64,000 nucleotides of DNA from Desulfuromonadaceae bacterium (GCA_003246035.1 QKBP01000075.1:1-64000); one strand, 5' to 3'. Counted from the stretch's first letter, positions 37,320 through 47,345 are shown. Made by a program: numbers and translations. The notes: a model not told the origin generated them from the sequence alone.

Positions 37320-38641
37320 GGCTGTCGATCTTCTCCTGATGTCATGGAGTCGATGGGAAATGCCTCCGCATCGGCTCCGGAGAGCTGCTGAAAACGGGCC
37401 CTGGATCGAAAGAAATCACTCAGGGCGCGATGATATTCGGTCTGATAGGCATAGAGGTTCGAGAGGGCGCTCATCACTTCCAGGAAGGAGACTCGACCAA
37501 CCTGGTAGGCACTCACCACGGCCTCGTACGACTGCTGGGCCTGGGGGATGATTCCGGTCCTGTAGAGCAGGATCAGGTCGCGCCCCTTGGTGAGCTGGGC
37601 ATGAACTTCCTGCAACGCGGACACGTTGCGGTTGTAGACCTCGCGGTACTGGGCCTGGGCCATGGAGAGCCCATACTCGGCATCAGCCACGGCGGCACGA
37701 CGTTTCCCTTGAAAGATAGGGAGGTTGAGGCTCAATCCTGCGCTGACGAAATCCTCCCCACCGTCGGGGAGGTTGTCGTCCCGGAAACGATACCCCGCCC
37801 AGAGCCCCAGATCGGGCCAGTAGTCGCGCTGGGCCAGTTTTTTCTGCGCCCCGTACTGATCGATCAGGGCACGATAGGCCGCGAGCATCGGACGGTTGGC
37901 TTCCATACCCTGGAGGGCCCGCTCCAGGTCTTGCACATCCAAAGCGCCGTCAAGAGCGCCGGGAGCAAAAGACCCTTGGCCCCGATTGAGCAGAGCCTCG
38001 AGCTCGGAAACGACAGCCTCGCGGTCGCGCTCAAGGCTCAGTTGACGGTCCATGAGGCGGGAACGCTGCAGCTGGGCACGAAGCACGTCCTGCTGCATCC
38101 CTTCCCCCACCGCAAACCGGGTCTCGCTCAACCGGGTGAGCTGGTCGATAACCTCGAGGTTACTGCCGACAAGTCGTAACGACTGATCCAGGGAATAGAG
38201 ACGGTACCAAGCATCTCGCACCATTCGGACAATCTCGGTACGACGTTCGAGGTACATGGCCCGGTACCAGTCAGCCTGCTGGGCGGCGATCTCCCCCTTG
38301 AGGGAGAGTTTCCCGGGGAAAGGGATCGACTGATCGAGGCGCAGGTCATTCCCGGTCATGGCGTACTCGTCCGAAGCGAGGGAATCGACCGGGTAACTGG
38401 AGAATCCGAACGAGAGGCGCGGGTCGGCGAGCGAACGTGCCGGCGTCTCCTTCTGCTGGTACATTCGCCATCGGGATTCAGAGGCCTTCAAATCCGGGTT
38501 GTTTGCCAGAGCTTCTTCAACAAGCGCCCCAAGGTCCTGAACGTTAGGTGGCTCGGCGAATGACGCATCCGGAGCAGAGAGAGACAGCACTGCAAGCAGC
38601 GCAGGTACGATAAGTATCAACGTGAAGACGCGCGTTTTCAT
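37316..38641 (-). CDS. cusC: TolC/CusC-family outer membrane efflux protein
   Basis: The 441-residue precursor starts MKTRVFTLILIVPALLAVLS, a signal peptide ending near SFAEPP. No lipobox Cys is present, unlike E. coli CusC. Two outer-membrane efflux repeats are visible, with long helices (RTEIVRMVRDAWYRLYSLDQ, YGLSMAQAQYREVYNRNVSA) and SAGLSLNLPIFQGKRR. It forms the exit duct of the CusCBA pump. AGGAGAGAGG precedes ATG 38641. It is the first gene of the operon. The 160-base upstream gap shows no promoter or CusR/CueR palindrome that I can support. Confidence 0.9.
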   Translation of the reverse strand: MKTRVFTLILIVPALLAVLSLSAPDASFAEPPNVQDLGALVEEALANNPDLKASESRWRMYQQKETPARSLADPRLSFGFSSYPVDSLASDEYAMTGNDLRLDQSIPFPGKLSLKGEIAAQQADWYRAMYLERRTEIVRMVRDAWYRLYSLDQSLRLVGSNLEVIDQLTRLSETRFAVGEGMQQDVLRAQLQRSRLMDRQLSLERDREAVVSELEALLNRGQGSFAPGALDGALDVQDLERALQGMEANRPMLAAYRALIDQYGAQKKLAQRDYWPDLGLWAGYRFRDDNLPDGGEDFVSAGLSLNLPIFQGKRRAAVADAEYGLSMAQAQYREVYNRNVSALQEVHAQLTKGRDLILLYRTGIIPQAQQSYEAVVSAYQVGRVSFLEVMSALSNLYAYQTEYHRALSDFFRSRARFQQLSGADAEAFPIDSMTSGEDRQP

Positions 38642-38800
38642 ACCTCTCTCCTTAAACATGAACTATGCCAATAGGGAATTCACGTAAATACAGCTGGTTA
38701 CGAAGGACAAAAGAGCGAAGGACGACGCAGGTGAAGAATAGTCTACAGCCCAGGGGAGAATAATCCACAAAACAGGCTGAACAGGGAGAGAGATGGGGGG

Positions 38801-39352
38801 CTAGAGATCTTCGGCAAGTGACACGCTGAAGCGCTCCCCATCGCGGGAAAACTCCACCCGGTCGCTCTCGATCCTTTCGACCACGTACCCATCGATCATC
38901 GTGCCGACCATCACCGGGAGGTCGTTGACGATCGCCATGCGCGCTCCCCGGTCCTGGTGAAAGGCGATCCCGGAAACCGTCAACTGCCCCGTCACATCTG
39001 CCGGAGCAGGCTTTTCGGGGAGGAGAGGCATGGGAGGAGCGACCTGTTTTGAGGGCTGTGGCGCGACAGGCGTCGTTGGCGGAGGTGCCACGGGCGTGGC
39101 CGCCGGGTTGGTTAACGTCCGGGGTTCAGGTGTCACGGAGAACGTGTGACGCGGGGTCCAGAACAGCCATGCCAGCAGGACAAGTAGCGACACACATACC
39201 AGCAGGAGCAGCACAAAAAACGGCTGGCGTCCTGCCGCAGGGCGTTTCGTCGAATCCTCGCGCAGAATGTCCCAGGCGATATCCCCCTGCCGTTTCCCAT
39301 CTGCGGCTTTGCGCTCTTCGAGCTTCTTGAGGGCCTTGAGTATCGTGCTCAT
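38801..39352 (-). CDS. gspB: GspB-like general secretion pathway protein
   Basis: The 183-residue protein begins MSTILKALKKLEERKAA, the typical cytoplasmic start of GspB. One transmembrane helix follows (about 44-65, FFVLLLLVCVSLLVLLAWLF), then a Pro-rich periplasmic linker (about 80-115) and a C-terminal GspB domain (VSGIAFHQDRGARMAIVND ... GYVVERIESDRVEFS). With GspA it helps place the type II secretion secretin in the peptidoglycan. ATG 39352 overlaps the gspA stop (ATGA). No other type II secretion gene is in the window. Confidence 0.85.
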   Translation of the reverse strand: MSTILKALKKLEERKAADGKRQGDIAWDILREDSTKRPAAGRQPFFVLLLLVCVSLLVLLAWLFWTPRHTFSVTPEPRTLTNPAATPVAPPPTTPVAPQPSKQVAPPMPLLPEKPAPADVTGQLTVSGIAFHQDRGARMAIVNDLPVMVGTMIDGYVVERIESDRVEFSRDGERFSVSLAEDL

Positions 39353-40953
39353 GACCCCCCTCCCCCCGAACGCAGGGTCGCGACATCGTCCATCCCTCCG
39401 AGCTGTCCGAGCAGCATCAGCGTACGTGGCCCGACGCGGCCGTCGACCAACAACCCCTTGTCGTGCTGGAAGCTACGCACCGCGTCGAGGGTCTCTGGGT
39501 CGAAAACGCCGTTGAACACCCCACTGAAATATCCGGCGCCGAGCAGCCGCTTCTGGATCTCGGCGATCGCGCGGCCCTGGTCACCGAGGTTGGCAATCTC
39601 ACTCGAACCGATGGGATTCCGCCAGACCAACAGGGCCTCGTTGTCCCAGAACGAGGAGAGCTGATCTCGGCCGAGAGATGCGGCAGAAGGCGATGCGGGT
39701 GCAACCGTGAACCGCTCACCATCGGCTGCGAGCAAGGCCAGATACCTGCGCCCCGGGAGCCCGGGGAGACGCAGTGGGAGCAAGGCCGGCGTGTTGTGAT
39801 TAAGCAGCTCGTCGAGTGTCCCCTCGAAACGGTAGATCGACAACCCGCGCGAACGGACGGCCTGCTCGATGGGAGCCGACGTCTCGGGATCGAGGGATGC
39901 AACGCTCCAGCGGCTGAAAAGACTCGAAAGCGCGAGATTGAGCGACCCCTGTTCGGTCAATCCGGCGAGTTCCAGAGTGAGTGGATGAATCGTCGCCGTC
40001 GGAGCGGAGACGGAGGGGGCTGCCGCGGGGGAAGCGGGGGCCACCGGACGCTGCTGAAGAGTCACGGTCACGGCACCGAGCAACAGACCGCCAACCAAAA
40101 GGGACGCTGCGACCGGCCGGGCAAAACGTACGCCGGGGCGGCCCAGGGGGGCACGCAGCTCGCGCCGCGCCTGGCGCAGGTGCTTCGCTTGAACCTGGCG
40201 GCGTTCATCGGTAAAGGTGATGAGAAGCGCCCGGTCGAGCAAGATGTTCAGCATGCGCGGGATCCCCCGACAAGCTCGGCAGGCACGCTGAAGTGCAGAC
40301 TTCGCAAACAACCTTTCGGGATCGCCGCCGGCGACCTCGATGCGATGACGGGCGTAATCGAGACATTCCCGGAATGCCAGCGGACTGAGGCGGTAAAAGA
40401 CCGAGATTCTCTGACGCAGCTGACGCAACTTGCGGGTCTCGAGGACCTTGGCCAGTTCTGGTTGACCGACCAATACGATCTGCAGGAGCTTGTCGGTTTC
40501 GGTCTCGAGATTCGACAGCAGACGGACCTCCTCGAGAGCCGAACTCCCAAGATTCTGAGCCTCGTCGATGACCAGGACGACGGTGCGCCCGGCGGCGTTC
40601 TGGTCGAGAAGGAAAACGTTGAGGGCGTTGAGCAGCTCGTCACGTCCGGTTCCGGGGTCTTCGACTCCGAGCTCGCGCATGATCCCGCGCAGCAGCTCGA
40701 GCGAAGAGACACGGGGATTGAAGATGAACGCGGTGCGGTACTCCTCTTCCGGGAGCTGTGTCAATAGCGAGCGGAGGAGCGTGGTCTTGCCGGTGCCGAC
40801 TTCACCGACCACGGCAATGAAACCGGTGCGGTTGCGCAAGCCGTAGAGGAGATGGCCAAGCGCTTCACGGTGCGTTCCGCTGAGGTAGAGAAACGCGGGG
40901 TCCGGGGTCAGCGAGAAGGGTTTGCTGGTGAGCTTGAAATGCTCAAGATACAT
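39349..40953 (-). CDS. gspA: GspA/ExeA-like AAA ATPase with peptidoglycan-binding domain
   Basis: The 534-residue protein starts MYLEHFKLTSKPFSLTPDPA, the conserved ExeA opening. The cytoplasmic AAA ATPase has Walker A GEVGTGKTT (50-58) and Walker B VVLVIDEAQNL. A transmembrane helix (about 285-305) leads to a periplasmic part. This ends in a PG_binding_1 domain (AIAEIQKRLLGAGYFSGVFN, VRSFQHDKGLLVDGRVGPRT). It uses ATP to remodel or bind cell wall during secretin assembly. ATG 40953 has AAGG upstream and is preferred over an in-frame start at 40995. Confidence 0.9.
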   Translation of the reverse strand: MYLEHFKLTSKPFSLTPDPAFLYLSGTHREALGHLLYGLRNRTGFIAVVGEVGTGKTTLLRSLLTQLPEEEYRTAFIFNPRVSSLELLRGIMRELGVEDPGTGRDELLNALNVFLLDQNAAGRTVVLVIDEAQNLGSSALEEVRLLSNLETETDKLLQIVLVGQPELAKVLETRKLRQLRQRISVFYRLSPLAFRECLDYARHRIEVAGGDPERLFAKSALQRACRACRGIPRMLNILLDRALLITFTDERRQVQAKHLRQARRELRAPLGRPGVRFARPVAASLLVGGLLLGAVTVTLQQRPVAPASPAAAPSVSAPTATIHPLTLELAGLTEQGSLNLALSSLFSRWSVASLDPETSAPIEQAVRSRGLSIYRFEGTLDELLNHNTPALLPLRLPGLPGRRYLALLAADGERFTVAPASPSAASLGRDQLSSFWDNEALLVWRNPIGSSEIANLGDQGRAIAEIQKRLLGAGYFSGVFNGVFDPETLDAVRSFQHDKGLLVDGRVGPRTLMLLGQLGGMDDVATLRSGGGGS

Positions 40954-40995
40954 GGCCTGACCTTCATTCAGAGGTGTTATTCGGCAACGGTCCAA

Positions 40996-41024
40996 ATCGT
41001 ACCTTTTTCCCTTTCGCCGTGCAA
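40996..41024 (-). promoter_or_regulatory. candidate promoter of gspAB
   Basis: On the minus strand TTGCAC (41024-41019), 17 bases and TACGAT (41001-40996) stand 42 bases before the gspA ATG. The -35 box is weak. Confidence 0.3.
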
Positions 41025-41033
41025 GTCACCTGC

Positions 41034-41039
41034 TATAGT
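41034..41039 (+). promoter_or_regulatory. candidate -10 element of the glucan phosphorylase gene
   Basis: TATAGT lies 41 bases upstream of the GTG start at 41081. No good -35 box is found at 16-18 bases, so this is tentative. Confidence 0.3.
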
Positions 41040-41080
41040 TACGCATAATATGCACCGCTATCCCTTCCCTGGAGCCCTTC

Positions 41081-42799
41081 GTGAACAGCTGGAAATCCTA
41101 TACGGCAGACACCCGCATCGCCTATTTCTCGATGGAAATCGGACTCAGTCACGACATCCCGACCTACAGCGGCGGCCTCGGAGTCCTCGCAGGCGACACC
41201 ATCAAGAGCGCCGCTGACCTGAAGCTGCCGATGGTCGCCGTCACTCTCCTCAGCCGTCGCGGATACTTCCGCCAGAGCATCGACCCCCAGGGGTGGCAGC
41301 AGGAAAGCGAAATCGTCTGGCAGCCCGAGAAGTTCATGGAGCTCCTCCCGGCCAAGGTACTGGTCTCTATCGAGGACCGCGACGTCAAGGTTCAACCCTG
41401 GCTCTACCGGGTCAACAGCCCCACGGGCGGGGTTGTTCCGGTGCTGTTCCTCGACACCGACATCCCGGGGAACGCCGACGACGACAGACGAATCACAGAC
41501 CAACTCTATGGAGGCGATCTCGAGTACCGTCTCAAACAGGAAATCGTCCTGGGCATCGGCGGAGCGCGTATCCTCGCAGCGCTTGGCTACAAGATTATGA
41601 AGTATCATCTCAACGAGGGGCATGCCAGCCTCCTCACCATCGAGCTGATGTCGCATGAAAGCGTGCTCTACGAAAGCGACAACCCACTCGGCACCATCGC
41701 CCTGCGGACCATCAGCGAAAAATGTGTCTTTACCACCCACACCCCGGTGGAGGCCGGTCACGACATCTTCCCCTGGGATATGGTGGAGCGGGTGATGCGC
41801 CCTTCTCTCCCCCTGTCGCTGCTCAAACAACTCGGCGGCGAGGACAAGTTCAACATGACCATGCTCGCCCTCAACCTCAGTCACTACGTCAACGGCGTGG
41901 CCAAGAAGCACGGTGAGGTATCGCAGGCCATGTTCCCAGGCTTCCAGATCCACGCCATTACCAATGGCATTCATCCGTTTACCTGGGCTTCCCCTTTCTT
42001 CACCTCTCTATTCGACCGCTATCTCCCCGGCTGGGCCAACGAGCCGGAGCTGCTGGTCCGTGTCGACATCATCCCCGACCAGGAGATCTGGGATGCGCAT
42101 TGTGGAGCCAAGGCTCTCCTGATCCAGTATGTCCGCGAGGCGAGTGGCGCCGAACTCGACCCGGACATCCTGACCATCGGGTTTGCACGCCGGTCGGCCA
42201 CCTACAAACGTGCTGATCTGATCTTTCACGACATCGAGCGGCTCCTGGCGATCGCCGGCGGGAAACTTCAGCTGGTCTTCGGCGGCAAGGCGCATCCGCA
42301 CGACGCCCCGGGGAAGCGCCTGATCCAGAACATCGTTCAGCACTGTCAACAGCTTAAGGGACAGATCGAGTGCGTCTATCTGCAGAACTACAACATGGAG
42401 ATCGCGGCGACCATGATTCCTGGGGTCGATGTCTGGCTGAACAACCCCATGAGGCCCCTGGAAGCATCGGGTACCAGCGGCATGAAAGCCGCCCTAAACG
42501 GCGTCCCCAACTTCAGCATTCTGGACGGCTGGTGGATCGAGGGGCATATCGAGGGGATCACTGGCTGGTCGATCGGTCCGGAACCGGACAAGCAGGACCT
42601 GCACGCCGAACAGGAAGAGATTAGCGCCCGAGACGCCGACGACATGTACACCAAGCTGGAAAGGATTGTTTTACCGACCTACTATCAGGACCGCGAGGGG
42701 TGGCTGCAGATCATGAAGAACGCTATTGGCAAGAACGCCTACTATTTCAACACCCACGCCATGCTGCGCCGGTATGTAACCGAAGCCTACATCCGCTAA
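41081..42799 (+). CDS. glgP: alpha-glucan (glycogen/maltodextrin) phosphorylase, short form
   Basis: The 572-residue GT35 enzyme begins MNSWKSYTADTRIAYFSMEI. Family motifs include GLSHDIPTYSGGLGVLAGDT, HLNEGHASLL, FTTHTPVEAGHD, ITNGIHPFTW and FARRSATYKRA. The PLP-binding lysine is Lys469 in GTSGMKAALNGVPN. It releases glucose-1-phosphate from storage glucan, feeding glycolysis. It starts with GTG and has GGAG six bases upstream. It is shorter than the roughly 800-residue classical enzymes, in line with the alpha-glucan phosphorylase subfamily that starts at IAYFSMEIG. Confidence 0.9.
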   Translation: MNSWKSYTADTRIAYFSMEIGLSHDIPTYSGGLGVLAGDTIKSAADLKLPMVAVTLLSRRGYFRQSIDPQGWQQESEIVWQPEKFMELLPAKVLVSIEDRDVKVQPWLYRVNSPTGGVVPVLFLDTDIPGNADDDRRITDQLYGGDLEYRLKQEIVLGIGGARILAALGYKIMKYHLNEGHASLLTIELMSHESVLYESDNPLGTIALRTISEKCVFTTHTPVEAGHDIFPWDMVERVMRPSLPLSLLKQLGGEDKFNMTMLALNLSHYVNGVAKKHGEVSQAMFPGFQIHAITNGIHPFTWASPFFTSLFDRYLPGWANEPELLVRVDIIPDQEIWDAHCGAKALLIQYVREASGAELDPDILTIGFARRSATYKRADLIFHDIERLLAIAGGKLQLVFGGKAHPHDAPGKRLIQNIVQHCQQLKGQIECVYLQNYNMEIAATMIPGVDVWLNNPMRPLEASGTSGMKAALNGVPNFSILDGWWIEGHIEGITGWSIGPEPDKQDLHAEQEEISARDADDMYTKLERIVLPTYYQDREGWLQIMKNAIGKNAYYFNTHAMLRRYVTEAYIR

Positions 42800-42805
42800 T
42801 CGACC

Positions 42806-43144
42806 TCAGCGCACCGAGATCAGCAGCTGCTTCAGTTCTTCGACGGCGCCCCTCAGCTCGGCTAGCTTGTGCGCCGCTCCGGCGAAATCCCTCTCCCGGG
42901 CTAAATCCTCCATTTCCCGCGCCAGGGCATAGGCATGCATGGCACAAAACAATCCGACCACCGATTTCAGACCATGGGCCGCAGCCTCGAGCTGACGGGC
43001 GTCCCGCGTCAAAATCGCATCCTCCAGCGCCTGCATGTCCGATGGCACCTCATGCAGGAAGTCCGCAATGAACTCCCGCATAAATCCGTGATCGGACGTT
43101 ACCGCCGCCAGAATCTTCTCACGGTCCTCGCCGCAGACCGTCAT
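42806..43144 (-). CDS. stand-alone HPt (histidine phosphotransfer) protein
   Basis: The 112-residue all-helical protein carries the phospho-accepting His57 in [13 protein letters not shown], with the typical HPt helix around it. Its ATG (43144) overlaps the stop of the hybrid kinase gene (ATGA), so the two are made together. The HPt protein most likely takes phosphate from the kinase receiver domains and passes it to an unlinked response regulator. Its end lies 7 bases from the convergent glgP stop. Confidence 0.88.
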   Translation of the reverse strand: MTVCGEDREKILAAVTSDHGFMREFIADFLHEVPSDMQALEDAILTRDARQLEAAAHGLKSVVGLFCAMHAYALAREMEDLARERDFAGAAHKLAELRGAVEELKQLLISVR

Positions 43145-45540
43145 GCGCGCTCCTTGTGCCGCTCATCCAGCAGGCGATTGATGGTCGAAAACAACACTTC
43201 ACGCTCGATCGGTTTGGCAACGTAATCATCCATACCGGCCGTCAGACATTTTTCCCGGTCCTCTTTCATAGCATGAGCCGTCACCCCGACGATCGGGATA
43301 TGACCACCCTGCTCCCGCTCACAGCGGCGGATATGGCGTGTCACGTCAAGTCCGTCCATCCCCGGCATCTGCACGTCCATGAGGATCAGGTCGTACCCTC
43401 CCTGCTCCCAGGCTTTCAGTGCCTCAAGTCCGTCATTCACCGCTGCGACATCGTATCCGGCCCGCTTGAGCATCGCCAGCGCGACCTTGCGGTTGAAGGG
43501 GTGATCCTCGACCAGCAGCAACCTCCCCGGAACCGGCTTTGGCATCGGTAAGGGCGTTACACGATCTTTCTCCACTGGAGCCGACCGGGAAGAATGAACT
43601 CGCTGTTCTTCGCCCAAGATTCCGGCAACCGCCTCGACCAGCTCCTGACGGCCCGGTGGCTTGAACAGGTAATGTTCGACTCCGATCTTGCGGCAGGCCA
43701 GCGCCTGGCGGCGATCCCGGGTCGCGGGCAGCATCATCAGCAGCGCGGTGCGTAGCGCGCGGCTGGAGAGGACCCCCTCGGCAAATGCGAGCCCGCTCAT
43801 TCCAGACATCTGGGCGTCGACAATCACGAGATCGAAGGGCTCCTTGTCTTCGACCGCCTGCTCGAGCGCTTCAAGCGCCTGCGGTCCATTCGAGCAGATC
43901 GCCGTCTCGGCACCACACCCTGCCAGAATCTCGTTGGTCACCAGGCGGCTTGCGGCGTGATCGTCGACAACCAGAATTTTCCGACCGGCAAGGTCGGGCA
44001 GTTCAAGATGAAACGCTTCCTTGCAGTTGATCTCGAACGGGAGGATAAACGAGAACGTGCTCCCCTCCCCGAGACGGCTCTCTAGCCGCAGTTCACCCCC
44101 CATCATCTCGACCAGTTGACGGGAAATCGAGAGGCCGAGTCCTGTTCCGCCGTATTTGCGGGTTGTCGACGAGTCTGCCTGGCGAAAGCTTTCAAACAAG
44201 TTGCGGATTTGCTCCTCGGAAATCCCGATGCCACTGTCTCTGACAGCAAATCGAATGGTGCAAGGGGGATCCGACTGACCCTCTTCACACCGAACCTTGG
44301 AAACCTGCAGGATGACCTCGCCGCCGTCGGTAAACTTGATACCGTTCCCGATCAGGTTGATGAGCACCTGGCGCAGCCGCAGGGGGTCGCCGATGACGCT
44401 CGCAGGAATGTCCCGGTCGACTTGACAGACCAGCTGGAGCCCCTTTTCGTGAGCCCTCAGGGCCATCGACTTGATGGTCCGTTCGACCGTGCTGTGAATC
44501 TCGAACGGAATCCGCTCGAGCTCGAGATGCCCTGCCTCGATTTTCGACAGATCCAGAATGTCGTCGATGACTTTCAGCAGACCCGTGGCCGAGGAGTGCA
44601 CCATCTCGAGGTATTCGCGCTGGTCACGGTTGAGACTCGACTCGATCGTCAGCTCGGTCATGCCGATGATGGCGTTCATGGGGGTGCGAATTTCGTGACT
44701 CATGTTGGCCAGAAACTCGCTCTTGGCCCTGTTGGCGTTCTCCGCCGTGATCTTGGCCACCTGAAGCTCGATCTCGCCCTGTTGGCGGGCCAGTTCGGCA
44801 CGGAAATATTTCCGCCATGCCACGAAGATCCCGATGCTGCCGCACATCCAGATCAGCAGATGCGTGAAGCTGTGCGCGAAGATATCCCTGAGGGCATTCT
44901 CCTGGAAGGGCCGCAGCGGGATCGTGACACTCAAACCGCCGTAGATGTTGCCGCGACGGTACCCTTCGGCCGAATGACAGCGGATACACCCCTCTTCGCC
45001 AAGCAACGGGGTCATCAACCTGCGGTAGCGCTCCCCTTCAAGGGTTTCGATGCTTGCGACCTCAGGTTCTCCCTCGAAAATTTTAGCGAGCGCCGCCTGT
45101 TCCCAGCTGTCCGGTGCGTTCTGAGGGTTGATCGGTGTCGGGTGGGTCATCCGGGTGCGGATACCGAAGCTGCGTTCCTGCAGTTCGGAGACCAATCGAC
45201 TCATGTACTCCGGGTTGACCAGGGTCAAGTCGATCCCCGCGTCGGTTTTAAGATCGCGGTGAGGATGGTCGGCGAGATAGGGGTTCGGCTGAATCCCTCC
45301 GGCGGTGTTCATGTAGATCCCTCCGCTGGAGGAGGCCCAACGGCGATACAGCGAGTCCTTGTCCGAAACGGCGCGGGCCTGGATCAGAGAGGCGGCATAC
45401 ATGTTCACGTGCGTCACCGAGATGTCCCAGGCCAAAAAAATCATGACCATGATCGACCAGACGCACAGAAGCATCAGCAGGCGCCTGCGGCGCTTACGGA
45501 TGAAGGTGTCATGGTCGAACTGTTGCAGCTGCTGGTTCAT
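43141..45540 (-). CDS. hybrid sensor histidine kinase with periplasmic c-type haem motif
   Basis: The product has 799 residues. Transmembrane helix 1 spans about residues 21-39 and helix 2 about 225-241. Between them is a periplasmic domain resembling DUF3365 (Tll0287-like) with CIRCH at 185-189, a covalent haem c motif, near [10 protein letters not shown] and GGLSVTIPL. HisKA has His282 ([11 protein letters not shown]), and the HATPase has [16 protein letters not shown] and GGTGLGL. Two receivers follow: Asp575 (VIVDAQMSG) and Asp722 ([13 protein letters not shown]). It probably senses redox state or a haem ligand. The HPt protein is encoded by the overlapping next gene. Confidence 0.88.
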   Translation of the reverse strand: MNQQLQQFDHDTFIRKRRRRLLMLLCVWSIMVMIFLAWDISVTHVNMYAASLIQARAVSDKDSLYRRWASSSGGIYMNTAGGIQPNPYLADHPHRDLKTDAGIDLTLVNPEYMSRLVSELQERSFGIRTRMTHPTPINPQNAPDSWEQAALAKIFEGEPEVASIETLEGERYRRLMTPLLGEEGCIRCHSAEGYRRGNIYGGLSVTIPLRPFQENALRDIFAHSFTHLLIWMCGSIGIFVAWRKYFRAELARQQGEIELQVAKITAENANRAKSEFLANMSHEIRTPMNAIIGMTELTIESSLNRDQREYLEMVHSSATGLLKVIDDILDLSKIEAGHLELERIPFEIHSTVERTIKSMALRAHEKGLQLVCQVDRDIPASVIGDPLRLRQVLINLIGNGIKFTDGGEVILQVSKVRCEEGQSDPPCTIRFAVRDSGIGISEEQIRNLFESFRQADSSTTRKYGGTGLGLSISRQLVEMMGGELRLESRLGEGSTFSFILPFEINCKEAFHLELPDLAGRKILVVDDHAASRLVTNEILAGCGAETAICSNGPQALEALEQAVEDKEPFDLVIVDAQMSGMSGLAFAEGVLSSRALRTALLMMLPATRDRRQALACRKIGVEHYLFKPPGRQELVEAVAGILGEEQRVHSSRSAPVEKDRVTPLPMPKPVPGRLLLVEDHPFNRKVALAMLKRAGYDVAAVNDGLEALKAWEQGGYDLILMDVQMPGMDGLDVTRHIRRCEREQGGHIPIVGVTAHAMKEDREKCLTAGMDDYVAKPIEREVLFSTINRLLDERHKERA

Positions 45541-45565
45541 AGCATCCCCGCGGAATTCAGGACAA

Positions 45566-45594
45566 ATAATAAGAAATTAATCTGACTGTTGCAA
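45566..45594 (-). promoter_or_regulatory. promoter of the haem-c hybrid kinase/HPt operon
   Basis: On the minus strand TTGCAA (45594-45589), 17 bases and TATTAT (45571-45566) lie 26 bases upstream of the ATG at 45540. The -10 box matches consensus at five of six positions. Confidence 0.5.
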
Positions 45595-45625
45595 TGAAAG
45601 GATGCGGAAAAGTGACTGTCGCATA

Positions 45626-45656
45626 GAAAAAGGCCTGCAGAGAGTCTGCAGGCCTT
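45626..45656 (-). terminator. Rho-independent terminator downstream of tRNA-Arg
   Basis: On the minus strand AAGGCCTGCAGA-CTC-TCTGCAGGCCTT is a perfect 12-bp stem followed by more T. It begins 8 bases after the tRNA 3' end. Confidence 0.93.
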
Positions 45657-45663
45657 GATTAAA

Positions 45664-45740
45664 TGGCGGCCCCGGCGCGATTCGAACGCACGACCTACCG
45701 CTTAGGAGGCGGTTGCTCTATCCAGCTGAGCTACGAGGCC
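45664..45740 (-). tRNA. tRNA-Arg (anticodon CCT)
   Basis: The 77-base cloverleaf reads on the minus strand from GGCCTCG to an encoded CCA. The acceptor stem GGCCTCG/CGGGGCC has one G-T pair. The D arm is AGCTCAGCTGGATAGAGC. The anticodon stem CCGCC/GGCGG-like region encloses loop CTCCTAA with anticodon CCT. The T arm has GTTCGAATC. It reads the AGG codon. Confidence 0.95.
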
Positions 45741-45756
45741 AGTTAGTACGTGCGGT

Positions 45757-45785
45757 GTTATAGACCGATCTGCACTGCGAGGCAA
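45757..45785 (-). promoter_or_regulatory. promoter of tRNA-Arg(CCT)
   Basis: On the minus strand TTGCCT (45785-45780), 17 bases and TATAAC (45762-45757) precede the tRNA 5' end by 16 bases. It sits just past the apt stop, so the tRNA can be made independently of apt. Confidence 0.6.
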
Positions 45786-45788
45786 CCC

Positions 45789-46304
45789 CTAGAACTTGAG
45801 CAGGCTGAAAACCTTCCCCTCGGGGAGACGCTTGCGACCGTCGAGAAACTCCAGCTCGGCCATGAAAGCACATTCGACCAACTCTATCTTGAAATCTTCG
45901 AGCAAACCGACCACCGCCTCGACCGTACCACCAGTTGCCAGCAGGTCGTCGGCGATAATGACGCGTTCACCGGGTGAGAACGCGTCGTCATGGATTTCGA
46001 GGGTGTCGGTCCCGTACTCGAGATCGTAACTCCGCGAGCGGGTCTTGTACGGAAGCTTTCCTGGTTTGCGCACCAGAACGACCCCGGCACCCAGCTTGTA
46101 GGCCAGAGCCGAGCCGAGGACAAAGCCGCGGGCCTCGACCCCGACCACCTTCTGGATATTCCTCCCCACGTAACGGTGAGCGATCAGGTCGATCATGCGG
46201 TGAAAGCTGTGCCCATCGGCCAACAGGGTGGTGATGTCTTTGAACACAATTCCCTTTTTGGGGAAATCGGGGATATCCCGAATAATCTTTTTCAAGTCGT
46301 CCAC
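45789..46304 (-). CDS. apt: adenine phosphoribosyltransferase
   Basis: The 171-residue protein starts with GTG at 46304 (AGGAG seven bases upstream) and begins [20 protein letters not shown]. The adenine-site region is FKDITTLL. The PRPP-binding motif is [16 protein letters not shown], and [17 protein letters not shown] is also typical. It salvages adenine to AMP. It lies 36 bases after rpoS and may be co-transcribed with it. Confidence 0.95.
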   Translation of the reverse strand: MDDLKKIIRDIPDFPKKGIVFKDITTLLADGHSFHRMIDLIAHRYVGRNIQKVVGVEARGFVLGSALAYKLGAGVVLVRKPGKLPYKTRSRSYDLEYGTDTLEIHDDAFSPGERVIIADDLLATGGTVEAVVGLLEDFKIELVECAFMAELEFLDGRKRLPEGKVFSLLKF

Positions 46305-46340
46305 GTTGTCTCTCCTGAGGGCATCCCTGCCCGTCTAGTC

Positions 46341-47345
46341 CTAGTCACGACCAGGCAAACCATCCTTTTCCTGCATGATGGCTCGCAGCTTGTCGAGACT
46401 CTTGGCTTCGATCTGCCGAATTCGTTCGCGGGTCACGCCGAATTTCTTGCCGATGGTATCGAGGGTTTGCGGCTCACAGTCGTTGAGACCGAAACGGAGC
46501 GTCAGGATCTCCCGTTCGTTTTCATTCAGGGAATCGAGCCACTCGCTGACATGGGCGAACTTGTCGAGCGATTCCAGCAACCCCGAGGGGTCGACGGCTG
46601 AAGGATCTTCAATTGTATCCATCAGGCTGTAATCGTTGTTTTCACCCATCGGATGTTCGATCGAATAGGTTTTGCGCACCAGTGAGGAGAGACGCCGAAT
46701 GTAACTCGGGTCGACGTCCATGGCGAAGGCGATCTCCTCGACTTCCGGTTCCCGGTTGAACTCCTGAACCAGGCTCCGGGTGATTTTGATCATTTTATTG
46801 ATATCGTCGGATACGTGAACCGGCAGGCGGATGGTGCGGCTCTGATTGACCAGGGCCCGCTCGATCGACTGACGGATCCACCAGGTGGCATAGGTCGAGA
46901 AACGGCACTCCTTGCTGAGCTTGAACCGTTCCACGGCCTTGATCAGCCCCATGTTCCCTTCTTCGATCAGATCAAGAAACGGCAGGCCGCGATTCATGTA
47001 ACGTTTGGCGATCTTGACAACCAGGCGAAGATTCGACTCGATCATGTGATCCCGGGCCGCCATGTCGCCCTTGGAAATACGCCGAGCCAACTGCTTCTCT
47101 TCCTCGGCGGTCAGCAGCGTCGTCCGTTGGATCTCCCTCAGGTAATGCTTGATCGCATCGTCCGAGTGGAAGTCGTCATCCGGCTTCTGATCTTCCTTCT
47201 CTTCGTCCTCAGAGGCGTCGGACTCCTCGTTCTGATCAGACAACTCGAGCTCGCCCTCCTCGTCATCGACTTCAGACGAATCGTCCAGTTCCTCATCCCG
47301 ATCGAGGTCGGTTACTTCCACATTGCTTTTTTTCTTGGCACCCAT
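46341..47345 (-). CDS. rpoS: RNA polymerase sigma factor RpoS
   Basis: The 334-residue protein begins [20 protein letters not shown], with a very acidic first 60 residues (runs of Asp/Glu). Sigma-70 family regions follow in order: 1.2 ([20 protein letters not shown]), 2 ([35 protein letters not shown]), 3 and 4.2 ([20 protein letters not shown]). The gene order pcm-nlpD-rpoS, as in many proteobacteria, supports RpoS rather than another group 2 sigma. ATG 47345 has GGGAGG six bases upstream. RpoS controls stationary-phase and stress genes. Confidence 0.92.
   Translation of the reverse strand: MGAKKKSNVEVTDLDRDEELDDSSEVDDEEGELELSDQNEESDASEDEEKEDQKPDDDFHSDDAIKHYLREIQRTTLLTAEEEKQLARRISKGDMAARDHMIESNLRLVVKIAKRYMNRGLPFLDLIEEGNMGLIKAVERFKLSKECRFSTYATWWIRQSIERALVNQSRTIRLPVHVSDDINKMIKITRSLVQEFNREPEVEEIAFAMDVDPSYIRRLSSLVRKTYSIEHPMGENNDYSLMDTIEDPSAVDPSGLLESLDKFAHVSEWLDSLNENEREILTLRFGLNDCEPQTLDTIGKKFGVTRERIRQIEAKSLDKLRAIMQEKDGLPGRD

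Noticed and set aside
38642..38800. Promoter or CusR/CueR operator before cusC
   Set aside because: Only a TTTACG with a very poor -10 box and no clear palindrome; I cannot support a site.
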